A DNA stretch of 64,000 nucleotides from Actinomyces sp. oral taxon 897 (GTDB lineage Bacteria; Actinomycetota; Actinomycetes; Actinomycetales; Actinomycetaceae): assembly GCF_002999235.1 (NCBI RefSeq), contig NZ_CP027236.1:558001-622000 (forward strand). Reading direction: 5' to 3'. Both the position numbers and the translations under genes were made by a program. Every line of letters begins with the position of its first letter. Position 1 is the stretch's first letter. A model generated the notes under the pieces. That model was given only the letters and a program-made list of their open reading frames with translations, searched no databases and was not told where the DNA came from. Positions 18,719 through 31,531 of the stretch are shown in pieces.

Positions 18719-19410
18719 ACGATGTGACGCGCGCGGGCGAAGCGGGTCCTGCAGGTGGTGCCCGGCTTACCGGCCCGATCCCACTGCGGGACCTTTATGA
18801 ACTGCTGAGGGACGAGTTCGGCCAGGTCGAGATGTGGCCTGCGCAGTCGGGTACCGAGTACGTCTGCGGTGCCGTCCTGGTGCAGAACACCGCCTGGGGC
18901 AGTGTCCAGCGCGCGCTGGAGGACCTGCGGCGGGCCATCGCCTTCGACCCGGCCCGCCTGCTCGCTCTCGATGAGGCCGATCTGATCGATCTCATCCGGC
19001 CCTGCGGGTTCATGAGGGCCAAGGCCCGCGCCCTGCGCGCCTACGCCAGCTGGGTCCTCAGCCCGGCGGGGACGGCCGCCCCCGGCCTGGACGACGCCGC
19101 CCTGCGCCAGGCGCTGCTGGCGCTGCCCGGATTCGGCCCCGAGACCGCCGACGTCGTCGCCCTCATGGCCTACGACCGCCCCCGCTTCATTTTCGACGCC
19201 TACGGGCGCAGGCTGCTGCGCCAGGCCGGCTACGAGGTGGGACGGCGCTACGAGGACGCCCGCCGCGCCCACGAGGCCGCGGTCAAGGCCGGAGGGTTCG
19301 ACATCGTCGAGCTCAAGGACCTCCACGGGCTCATTATCCTGGCCGGCCAGCACGCCCGCGCCGCGGGCGGCTGGGAGGCCTACGGGCCCACAATCGGTAT
19401 TAGGGCCTGA
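18715..19410 (+). CDS. HhH-GPD DNA glycosylase, MagIII-like (endonuclease III-related)
   Basis: About 231 residues in the endonuclease III superfamily. The helix-hairpin-helix and GPD segment read LPGFGPETADVVALMAYDRPRFIFDAYGRRLL. The aspartate of the GPD motif is kept (FDAYG), but the lysine that makes Nth a beta-lyase is replaced by glutamate (GPETAD). The C-terminus lacks the four cysteines of the Fe-S loop. The downstream segment (ELKDLHGLIILAGQHARA) resembles the Helicobacter MagIII 3-methyladenine glycosylase group, so a monofunctional alkyl-base glycosylase is inferred. The GTG at 18715 overlaps the methyltransferase stop; GTG 18724 is an alternative. Confidence 0.75.
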   Translation: MNDVTRAGEAGPAGGARLTGPIPLRDLYELLRDEFGQVEMWPAQSGTEYVCGAVLVQNTAWGSVQRALEDLRRAIAFDPARLLALDEADLIDLIRPCGFMRAKARALRAYASWVLSPAGTAAPGLDDAALRQALLALPGFGPETADVVALMAYDRPRFIFDAYGRRLLRQAGYEVGRRYEDARRAHEAAVKAGGFDIVELKDLHGLIILAGQHARAAGGWEAYGPTIGIRA

Positions 19411-19637
19411 CGCCCCTGGCCCGGGGGACAGTGCGCCGCTGTCAGCGCGTCAGCCCCAGGACGGTGGTGGGCGCGCCCGGCTCCCTGGCACCCGGGGTGC
19501 GGCACCGGACCCGGCTACAGGGCGCCGGGTGGGTCGGGTCGTGGCAGACTATCCGCGCCGGGAGCAGACCCGGCTCCGGGCGCACCGCCTGGGGCACGGC
19601 GTGCGAGAACGCACCAGGAGCACTCCGAGGTGCGCGG

Positions 19638-19777
19638 GAAACTCACGCGGACGCAGGGGACCTGGACGGGGACCGCCCTACGGGCCAGCCCCGGGGAAAC
19701 TCACGCGGACGCAGGGAAGAGACCTGTGAGAACTAGCTCACATGGCTCATCCACGAGAAACTCACACGGACGCAGGG
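19638..19777 (+). repeat. Three 21-bp direct repeats in the tyrS leader
   Basis: GAAACTCACGCGGACGCAGG (plus G) occurs at 19638, 19696 and 19757 (third copy with one change), spaced 58 and 61 bp. The GACGCAGGGAAG end of the third copy supplies the Shine-Dalgarno of tyrS. Between copies 2 and 3 lies a perfect hairpin TGTGAG-AACTAG-CTCACA (19725-19742). The rest of 19411-19786 shows no gene. Confidence 0.8.
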
Positions 19778-19786
19778 AAGAGACAC

Positions 19787-21067
19787 ATGGAAGGCGACAG
19801 GACAGTGACAGACATCCTGGACGAACTGCAGTGGCGTGGGCTTATCGCCCAGCACACCGATATTGACGCGCTGCGCGCGGCCCTGGCCGAGGGCCCGGTC
19901 ACCTTCTACTGCGGCTTTGACCCCACGGCCCCGAGCCTCCACCACGGCCACCTCGTGGCGGTCAAGGTCATGCGCCACCTCCAACTGGCAGGGCACCACC
20001 CACTGGCGCTGGTGGGGGGCGCCACCGGCCTCATTGGCGACCCGCGCGCCAGGGGGGAGCGCTCCCTGAACACCAAGGACGTCGTGGCCTCCTGGGCCCG
20101 GTCGCTCCAGGCCCAGCTGGAGAGGCTCCTGGACTTCGACGGCGACAACCCCGCGCGCATTGTCAACAACCTGGACTGGACCCAGGCGATGAGCGCCATC
20201 GACTTCCTGCGCGACCTGGGCAAGCACTTCCGCATGGGTACCATGCTCTCCAAGGACGTCGTCGCCCGGCGCCTGGCCAGCGAGGAGGGCATCTCCTACA
20301 CCGAGTTCAGCTACCAGGTCCTCCAGGCCAACGACTATCTGGAGCTCTACCGGCGCCACGGCTGCACCCTGGAGGTGGGCGGGAACGACCAGTGGGGCAA
20401 CCTCGTGGGCGGCATGGACCTCATCCACAAGGTCGAGGGCGCCTCGGTCCACGTCATGACCAACCCGCTGATCACCAAGGCCGACGGCACCAAGTTCGGC
20501 AAGACCGAGGGCGGGGCCGTGTGGCTCAACCCCAAGATGCTCAACCCCTACGCCTTCTACCAGTTCTGGCTGCAGACCGACGACGCCGACGTGGTGCGCT
20601 TCCTGAAGATCTTCACCTTCCTGGGGCGTGAGGAGATCGAGCGGCTCGAGGCGGCCACGGCCGACAACCCCAGGGCGCGCCAGGCCCAGCGGGCCCTGGC
20701 CCAGGAGGTCACGGCCTGGGTGCACGGGGCCGAGGCCCTGGCCCAGGCCCAGGCGGCCACGGCGGCCCTGTGGGGGCGCGGGGACCTGCGCGAGCTGAGC
20801 GCCGGGACCCTGGCGGCGGCCACCGTCTCCCTGCCCGCCACCGAGCTCGTGGTGGGGGAGTCCACCGTGGTGGACCTGCTGGTGGGTGCGGGCCTGGAGA
20901 GGGGGCGCAACGCCGCCCGCAAGACCGTGGCCGCGGGCGGCGCCTACCTCAACAATGTCAAGGTGACCGACCAGGAGGCGACGGTGGGCGCGGACGACCT
21001 GCTGGCCGGGGGAGTGGTGCTGGTGCGCAAGGGCCGACGCACCCTCGCCGTGGCACGGACCGCCTGA
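19787..21067 (+). CDS. tyrS: Tyrosyl-tRNA synthetase
   Basis: A class I aminoacyl-tRNA synthetase charging tRNA-Tyr. The HIGH-type motif is DPTAPSLHHGHLVAV, followed by GGNDQWGN for tyrosine recognition and KFGKTEGGAVW in the KMSKS position. The C-terminal S4-like RNA-binding domain (about residues 350-420, ending in VRKGRRTLAVAR) is intact. The ATG at 19787 has AGGGAAG six bases upstream; a GTG at 19805 (giving MTDILDELQWRGL) is the alternative used by homologues. The leader holds three direct repeats and a hairpin, but no T-box consensus is seen. The rrn promoters begin 37 bases after the stop. Confidence 0.95.
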   Translation: MEGDRTVTDILDELQWRGLIAQHTDIDALRAALAEGPVTFYCGFDPTAPSLHHGHLVAVKVMRHLQLAGHHPLALVGGATGLIGDPRARGERSLNTKDVVASWARSLQAQLERLLDFDGDNPARIVNNLDWTQAMSAIDFLRDLGKHFRMGTMLSKDVVARRLASEEGISYTEFSYQVLQANDYLELYRRHGCTLEVGGNDQWGNLVGGMDLIHKVEGASVHVMTNPLITKADGTKFGKTEGGAVWLNPKMLNPYAFYQFWLQTDDADVVRFLKIFTFLGREEIERLEAATADNPRARQAQRALAQEVTAWVHGAEALAQAQAATAALWGRGDLRELSAGTLAAATVSLPATELVVGESTVVDLLVGAGLERGRNAARKTVAAGGAYLNNVKVTDQEATVGADDLLAGGVVLVRKGRRTLAVARTA

Positions 21068-21103
21068 CCTCAATACCTGTGGGCAGAGTCACTGTTACTG
21101 GGT

Positions 21104-21132
21104 TTGACGGGTGGAGGCGTTCTACGTAGTGT
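21104..21132 (+). promoter_or_regulatory. rrn promoter P1
   Basis: TTGACG (21104-21109), exactly 17 bp, TAGTGT (21127-21132), about 370 bases before mature 16S. Confidence 0.7.
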
Positions 21133-21233
21133 TCTCTCCGGCCCGTGACGAGGTGGAGCGATCCACCAAGGTGCGGGCCGGGGAGCCGAGGGGCGTGACG
21201 GCGTCGAGGCAGCTCAGATCACATGGTGACGAG

Positions 21234-21262
21234 TTGACGAGGCGGACCTGATCCCCTAAAGT
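21234..21262 (+). promoter_or_regulatory. rrn promoter P2
   Basis: TTGACG (21234-21239), 17 bp, TAAAGT (21257-21262), a near-consensus actinobacterial rRNA promoter. It is bracketed by a 9-bp inverted repeat, AGGCAGCTC (21207-21215) and GAGCTGCCT (21268-21276). Confidence 0.8.
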
Positions 21263-21269
21263 TTTCCGA

Positions 21270-21500
21270 GCTGCCTGAGGGCGGGGTCGCGATGATCGTG
21301 GCCGTCAATCTCTGGGTGTGTTGTTTGAGATCTCGATAGTGTGCTTGTTTTTGTGTTGTTTTGTTTGTCTGGTTTTTTGCTGGGTGTGTTCTGGGCGCGT
21401 CTTGTTGGGTGTGTCTGGGGTGTGCTTGGTTGTTTTGTTTGTCTGGGTGGTGCTGGTGCCTGGTTCTGCTGGGTTTCTGGTGTTGCCTGGGTGATTGGTT
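21270..21500 (+). other. rRNA precursor 5' leader
   Basis: About 230 bases between P2 and mature 16S, unusually rich in T and G (runs such as GTTTTTGTGTTGTTTTGTTT) compared with the rest of the window. No gene. It is expected to hold anti-termination and 16S processing signals, but I could not place a boxA with confidence. Confidence 0.6.
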
Positions 21501-26655
<5,155 letters not shown>

Positions 26656-26931
26656 CGCGAGGCACACGCGAGCAAGCAAGCGAGCGTCAGCGCACGCGAG
26701 AGCGAGCGTCAGGCACGCGAGAGCATGCCACGGACCACCCCCCAGCGTGGGGGGTGGGCGTCCACTATACGGTCCACGACCAACCCCCGCCACACACGCT
26801 GGTCCGCACCACACCGGTGCGCACCCGCAGGGGCACACGACAGGTATAACAGAACACGGGGCACGCACCCACGACACCACCACCCCCACACGGGGACGGC
26901 AGGCACCGTGGGACACGCCCTGACCAGGCCC
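26656..26931 (+). other. 23S-5S spacer
   Basis: About 275 bases, A/C-rich with repeated GCGAG/CACGCGAG units, no tRNA. It contains the 3' strand of the 23S processing stem (around 26758-26795) complementary to the 16S-23S spacer. Confidence 0.7.
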
Positions 26932-27051
26932 GTCCTGGTGGTCATAGCGGGGGAGCCACGCCCGGCCCCATACCGAACCCGGAAGCTAAGACCCCCAGCG
27001 CCGATGGTACTGCACCCGCCAGGGTACGGAAGAGCAGGACACCACCAGGAC
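26932..27051 (+). rRNA. rrf: 5S ribosomal RNA
   Basis: The terminal helix GTCCTGGTGGT (26932-26942) pairs with ACCACCAGGAC (27041-27051), enclosing the canonical CCCATACCGAACCCGGAAG and GGTACTGC segments. 120 nt. Confidence 0.95.
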
Positions 27052-27082
27052 AACCACAACATATATAAACACGGGCAACTTG

Positions 27083-27121
27083 GCCCCCAATGAGGCGTTT
27101 GACACCGCTCTCCTTGGGGGC
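27083..27121 (+). terminator. Hairpin after the rrn operon
   Basis: GCCCCCAA (27083-27090) pairs with TTGGGGGC (27114-27121) across a 23-nt loop, 30 bases after 5S. No T-run, and the loop is long; it is the only candidate terminator before the next gene. Confidence 0.5.
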
Positions 27122-27164
27122 TAGTTCCCTACCCATGTATCGTGCCCCATCCGAAAGAAGGACA

Positions 27165-28406
27165 ATGGCCCAGGACAGGCGCAGCCCCCACCGCTCACCC
27201 GGATCAGGAGGACAGCGGCACGGCTTCCGGTCTGCCGACGAGCGTTCCCGAGGCGGTGGACGGCAGGACCATGACGGCCCCCGCCCGCGCCGTGGTGCGG
27301 GCTCCTTCGGACGCGACTCACGAGGGGCACGGGACTCATGGGACCGGGGGTCACGCGACTTCCGGGACCCCCGACCTACGCGAGGACGGGACGAGCGTCC
27401 CGCAGGCCGTTCCTACCGTGACGACGGTCGGGATCAGCGCTCCTACCGTGACGACGACCGCCGTGGGGCGTCCGGCCGCGAGGGCTACCGCCCGCGTGGC
27501 AGGCAGGAGCGTGAGGGCCGCACGGACGCCCGGTCCGGCCCCTACGGTCGGCGTCAGACCGGGCGTGACTCGCGTCCACCGCAGCGCAACCGCGTCCCTG
27601 AGCCCCCTCTGCCCGCTGACGTCACCGCCGACCAGCTGGAGGCCTCGGCGAGACGTGAGCTGCGGGCCCTGGGCCGCCAGAACGCCGAGCGCGTGGCCCG
27701 CCACCTGGTCATGGTCCAGCGGCTCCTGGACACCGACCCCGAGGCCGCCTACCAGCACGCCCGCTACGCCGCCTCCCACGCCGGGCGCGTGGCCGTGGTC
27801 CGTGAGGCCACCGCTATCGCCGCCTACCTCTCTGACCACCACGCTGACGCGATCCGGGAGATCCGCGCGGCCCGGCGCCTGTCCGGCATCGACCTCCACC
27901 ACGCTATCGAGGCGGACTGCGAACGCGCCCTGGGACGCTACCACCAGGCCCTCAAGGCCGCGGCCGCCGCCGACCCCGACCAGCTCGACGACGTCGAGGA
28001 GGGGGAGATCGCCATGGTGGTCTCCAGCATCCGCCACGAGATGGGCCAGTCGGACCTGGGCCTCATTGTCATTGAGGACGCCATCCGCCTGTTCCGCGGT
28101 GACCGCAAGACCCTTCAGCGCATGCACGCCGTGCGCGCCGACCGCCTGGAGGAGCTGGGACGTGGCCAGGAGGCGGAGTCCATTCGGGAGCGCCTGGGCC
28201 TGACCCGGCCGGAGCCCGCCCAGGACGTCGAGGTCTACGACATCCAGGAGGAGTCCGAGGAGGAGGCCCGCGCCGCCCAGGAGGGCGAGGAGGGCGCCAC
28301 CCGGGACAACGACCCCGGTGAGGACCAGGACGTCGACGGCGGGGAGCACCTTGACCAGGAGGGCCGGGGCAGGGCCCGAGGCGGTGGCGAGGGGTGGCAG
28401 GCATGA
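27165..28406 (+). CDS. Arg/Gly/Asp-rich protein with TPR-like helical domain
   Basis: 413 residues from the ATG at 27165, chosen for GAAAGAAGGAC just upstream. Residues 1-150 are low-complexity, with repeated RDD, RGG and SRG sequences typical of disordered RNA-interacting tails. Residues about 155-355 are helical and TPR-like (DPEAAYQHARYAASHAGRVAVVREATAIAAY and following pairs). The last 50 are highly acidic with many glutamates. The gene belongs to a conserved actinobacterial family of unknown function found upstream of a HAD phosphatase and tlyA. Its stop overlaps the next start. A role in ribosome or RNA biology is a guess from the RGG-like tail and the tlyA link. Confidence 0.75.
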   Translation: MAQDRRSPHRSPGSGGQRHGFRSADERSRGGGRQDHDGPRPRRGAGSFGRDSRGARDSWDRGSRDFRDPRPTRGRDERPAGRSYRDDGRDQRSYRDDDRRGASGREGYRPRGRQEREGRTDARSGPYGRRQTGRDSRPPQRNRVPEPPLPADVTADQLEASARRELRALGRQNAERVARHLVMVQRLLDTDPEAAYQHARYAASHAGRVAVVREATAIAAYLSDHHADAIREIRAARRLSGIDLHHAIEADCERALGRYHQALKAAAAADPDQLDDVEEGEIAMVVSSIRHEMGQSDLGLIVIEDAIRLFRGDRKTLQRMHAVRADRLEELGRGQEAESIRERLGLTRPEPAQDVEVYDIQEESEEEARAAQEGEEGATRDNDPGEDQDVDGGEHLDQEGRGRARGGGEGWQA

Positions 28407-29503
28407 GTCAGGTAGCCACCCGCGGTACGCTCCCGCCCGGGCTGCTCGGCTCCGCTACCCCCCTGGCCACCGCCTACGACGTTGCCCTGCTGGATCTCGA
28501 CGGCGTCTGCTTCGCCGGCGACGCCAGGGTCCCCTACGCCGCCCAGGGCGTCGGCGGGGCCCGGGCCGCGGGCATGCGCCTGTCCTTCGTCACCAACAAC
28601 GCCTCCCGGGCGCCCGCGCAGGTCGTGGCCAAACTGGGGGCCCACGACATTGAGGGCCACCCGGAGGAGGTCTTCACCGCCGCCATGGACGCCGCCGCCA
28701 TGCTGCGCGAGCACCTGCCAGCTGGCTCCCTGGTCCTGGTGGTGGGAGGGGACGGGGTCCGCCAGGCCCTCCTGGACGAGGGCTTCCGGGTCACCAGCAC
28801 CTCCGACGACGACCCCGCCGCCGTCGTCCAGGGCTGGGACCCCTGCGTGGACTGGGCGCTCCTGTCCGAGGGCCTGTACGCCATTACCAAGGGGGCCCTG
28901 CACGTGGCCACCAACCTCGACGCCACCCTGCCCACGGAGAAGGGCTTCGCCCTGGGCAACGGGAGCCTCGTGGCAGCCATTGCCAACGCCTCGGGCCGTA
29001 CCCCGCTGGCCGGTGGCAAGCCCTACCCGGGCATCTACGAGCGCGCCCTGGCCCGCGCCGGAGGGGTACGGCCCGTGGCCGTGGGCGACCGCCTCAACAC
29101 CGACCACGTGGGGGCCCGCGCCGCCTCCATCCCCGGCCTCCACGTCCTGACCGGGGTGTCCACCGCCCGTGACGTCGTCCTGGCCCCGCCCGCCGAGCGC
29201 CCCGCCTTCCTGCACACCGACCTGCGCGGTCTCCTCCAGCCCCACCCCGAGCCGGTGCGCGTGGTCGTGGACGGTGACACGTGGTGGCAGGTCGGCCAGG
29301 AGCTGGCCCGCGTGGAGGCCGACCACCTGGTTCTGGCCCGTGCCCCGCGTCCCGGGGCCCGCCAGGACCTGACCGGGGCCGCCGCCACCCTGACCCTGGA
29401 CGCCTACCGGGCCGCCGCCAGCGCCGCCTGGGCCCACGCGGACGAGGCGGGGCAGGAGGCCCTGAGCGTGCCCGAGCTGACGGTGGGCCCCCCAGGACCA
29501 TGA
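28403..29503 (+). CDS. HAD-IIA (NagD-like) phosphatase
   Basis: A haloacid-dehalogenase hydrolase of the C2-cap IIA group. Motif I is VALLDLDGVCFAG, motif II VTNNASRAP, the motif III lysine is in GGKPYPGIYERAL, and motif IV is VAVGDRLNTDHVGA. Relatives dephosphorylate sugar phosphates, phosphoglycolate or pyridoxal phosphate; the substrate here is unknown. The 366 residues include about 90 C-terminal residues beyond the catalytic core (from HPEPVRVVVDGDTW) that are typical of the actinobacterial group. The ATG at 28403 overlaps the previous stop (ATGA); an in-frame GTG at 28394 is less likely. Confidence 0.88.
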   Translation: MSQVATRGTLPPGLLGSATPLATAYDVALLDLDGVCFAGDARVPYAAQGVGGARAAGMRLSFVTNNASRAPAQVVAKLGAHDIEGHPEEVFTAAMDAAAMLREHLPAGSLVLVVGGDGVRQALLDEGFRVTSTSDDDPAAVVQGWDPCVDWALLSEGLYAITKGALHVATNLDATLPTEKGFALGNGSLVAAIANASGRTPLAGGKPYPGIYERALARAGGVRPVAVGDRLNTDHVGARAASIPGLHVLTGVSTARDVVLAPPAERPAFLHTDLRGLLQPHPEPVRVVVDGDTWWQVGQELARVEADHLVLARAPRPGARQDLTGAAATLTLDAYRAAASAAWAHADEAGQEALSVPELTVGPPGP

Positions 29504-29688
29504 CCTCCGACGCCCTCCTACCACTCCGGGACCAGGTGGCCGCCCACCCGGTCCCGGGCCCGCTCCCACCCCGGATCCTGCAGGCGCGTGAGGGCGTGGA
29601 GGCCGCCGCGGGCCTGCCCCTGGCCAAACGGGCCGCCGCCCTCCAGGAGGTCCGTGCCATGCTGGAGGCCGCCCTGCAGGCGGACTGA
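29500..29688 (+). CDS. Small conserved-type protein, unknown function
   Basis: A 62-residue open frame starting at an ATG that overlaps the HAD gene stop (ATGA), with actinobacterial codon bias throughout. It is mostly helical (LQAREGVEAAAGLPLAKRAAALQEVRAMLEAALQ). Small proteins in this position between a HAD phosphatase and tlyA are common in actinobacteria; no function is known to me. Its reality rests on coupling, bias and position. Confidence 0.6.
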   Translation: MTSDALLPLRDQVAAHPVPGPLPPRILQAREGVEAAAGLPLAKRAAALQEVRAMLEAALQAD

Positions 29689-29756
29689 GCCGCTGCACGT
29701 ACACGCTCAAGGCCGGGCGCCGCCCGCCTGCCCCCACAGACAGGAGAAGGAGGGCC

Positions 29757-30614
29757 GTGGCCCGACTCATTCGCATTGACTCCGAGCTCGTGCGCCGCGG
29801 GCTGGCCCGCTCACGTACCCAGGCCGCCCAGATGGTCACCGACGGGCACGTCACCCTCGACGGCGTCGTGGTCACCAAGCCCGCCCGACAGGTCGACCCC
29901 GCCCAGGCCCTGGAGATCCGCGTCCCCGACGACGGGTACGTCTCCCGCGGCGCCCACAAGCTCGCCGGGGCCCTGGACGCCCTGGGCTCCCGTGGCCTGG
30001 CGCCCACCGTGCGCGGGCGGCGCTGCCTGGACGCGGGGGCCTCCACGGGGGGCTTTACCGACGTGCTCCTGCGCCGTGGGGCCGCCCACGTGACCGCCGT
30101 GGACGTGGGCTACGGGCAGCTGGCCTGGTCCCTCCAGTGTGACCCGCGGGTCACCCAGCTGGACCGGACCAACGTGCGCACCCTCGACCCGGCCGCGGTG
30201 GCCCCCGCCCCCGCCCTGGTGGTGGGGGACCTGTCCTTTATCTCCCTGACCCTGGTCCTGGGCCCCCTGCTGCGGGCCGCCGCCCCCGACGCCGACCTGC
30301 TGCTCATGGTCAAGCCCCAGTTCGAGGTCGGCCGGGAGCGCCTGGGGCACGGGGGCGTGGTACGGGACCCCGCCCTCCACGTCGAGACCGTCCTGGTCGT
30401 CGCCGACCACGCCCACCGCCTGGGGGTGGGGATCGACGCGGTGACCGCCTCCCCCCTGCCCGGGCCCGCCGGCAACGTCGAGTACTTTGTGAACATGCAC
30501 GCAGGCCAGGCAGGATCCTCCGGCGACCTCACCGGAGACGCCCTCACCCAGGAGACCCGTCGCGCCGTGGCCCAGGGGCCCGCGGGCGCCGGAGGCCGCA
30601 GGGGGCGCGTGTGA
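29757..30614 (+). CDS. tlyA: TlyA family rRNA 2'-O-methyltransferase
   Basis: TlyA methylates 16S and/or 23S rRNA cytidines (the capreomycin/viomycin target sites) with SAM. An S4 RNA-binding domain occupies residues 1-60 (MARLIRIDSELVRRGLARSRTQAAQMV). A FtsJ-like Rossmann domain follows: RCLDAGASTGGFTDVLL is motif I, then VVGDLSFISLTLVLGPLL and MVKPQFEVGRERLG. It has 285 residues and a GTG start preceded by GGAGAAGGAGGG. Its stop overlaps nadK. Placement 2.7 kb from the rrn operon is suggestive but common in the phylum. Confidence 0.92.
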   Translation: MARLIRIDSELVRRGLARSRTQAAQMVTDGHVTLDGVVVTKPARQVDPAQALEIRVPDDGYVSRGAHKLAGALDALGSRGLAPTVRGRRCLDAGASTGGFTDVLLRRGAAHVTAVDVGYGQLAWSLQCDPRVTQLDRTNVRTLDPAAVAPAPALVVGDLSFISLTLVLGPLLRAAAPDADLLLMVKPQFEVGRERLGHGGVVRDPALHVETVLVVADHAHRLGVGIDAVTASPLPGPAGNVEYFVNMHAGQAGSSGDLTGDALTQETRRAVAQGPAGAGGRRGRV

Positions 30615-31531
30615 GCATCCGCCGTATCCTCCTGGTCCAGCGCGACCTCAACGACCAGCCGGTCCCGCCCCACCGGCGGGGCGCCTCCGTGGCCGGGGCC
30701 GTCGCCCAGCTGGGTGAGATCTGCCGCTCCCAGGGCGTGGAGCTGATCACCCAGGACGAGCTGGTCACCGACCTGACCCAGGGCGCCAGCATCGACTTCG
30801 TCCTGGTCCTGGGGGGTGACGGCACCATCCTGCGGGCCGCCGAGCTGGCGCGTGAGCAGGACGTCCCCCTCCTGGGGGTCAACACCGGTCACGTCGGCTT
30901 CCTGGCGGAGGCCGACCCCGAGGCCCTGGAGCAGGTGGTCGCCGAGGTCGTGGCCGGACGCTACACGGTGGAGAAGCGCATGACCCTGCGCGTGGAGGTC
31001 GAGGCCCCTGACGGCGCCGTCACCCGCGACTGGGCCCTCAACGAGACCGCGCTGGAGAAGCGTGACCGCGCACGCATGCTGGAGGTCGCTATCGGCGTGG
31101 ACGGGCAGGCCGTCTCCTCCTTCGGCTGCGACGCCCTGCTCATCTCCACGCCCACCGGCTCGACCGCCTACGCCTTCAGTGCCGGCGGGCCGGTCATCTG
31201 GCCCGAGGTGGAGGCCCTGCTCCTGGTGCCGGTGGCGGCCCACGCCCTGTTCACCCGCCCCCTGGTGCTGGGTACCCACTCGACCCTGGAGGTCGTCATT
31301 AAGGACGCCGGGTTCGGCGCGGCCGAGATCTGGTGCGACGGGCGGCGCTGGCACGCGGTGCCCTCAGGATCCACCGTGCGCGTGACCCGCGCGACCCGGC
31401 CGGTGCGCCTGGCCCGGCTCAACGACGCCCCCTTCTCCCAGCGCCTGGTGCGCAAGTTCAACCTGCCCGTGTCGGGGTGGCGGGTCCCCGCCCGGGGGCC
31501 GCGCCGTGGTCAGGGGGAGAGGACAGCATGA
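30611..31531 (+). CDS. nadK: NAD kinase
   Basis: Makes NADP+ from NAD+ and ATP or polyphosphate. The glycine-rich loop and catalytic aspartate are in VLGGDGTILRAAELA, and NTGHVGFLAEADP and LISTPTGSTAYAFSAGGPV are the NAD-binding signatures. 306 residues, normal length. The GTG at 30611 overlaps the tlyA stop, and the stop overlaps recN (ATGA). The tlyA-nadK-recN order is widely conserved in actinobacteria and Firmicutes. Confidence 0.95.
   Translation: MSIRRILLVQRDLNDQPVPPHRRGASVAGAVAQLGEICRSQGVELITQDELVTDLTQGASIDFVLVLGGDGTILRAAELAREQDVPLLGVNTGHVGFLAEADPEALEQVVAEVVAGRYTVEKRMTLRVEVEAPDGAVTRDWALNETALEKRDRARMLEVAIGVDGQAVSSFGCDALLISTPTGSTAYAFSAGGPVIWPEVEALLLVPVAAHALFTRPLVLGTHSTLEVVIKDAGFGAAEIWCDGRRWHAVPSGSTVRVTRATRPVRLARLNDAPFSQRLVRKFNLPVSGWRVPARGPRRGQGERTA

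Noticed and set aside
19411..19786. T-box riboswitch before tyrS
   Set aside because: No TGGNACCGCG-type antiterminator motif or terminator with T-run; the leader consists of direct repeats and one hairpin instead.
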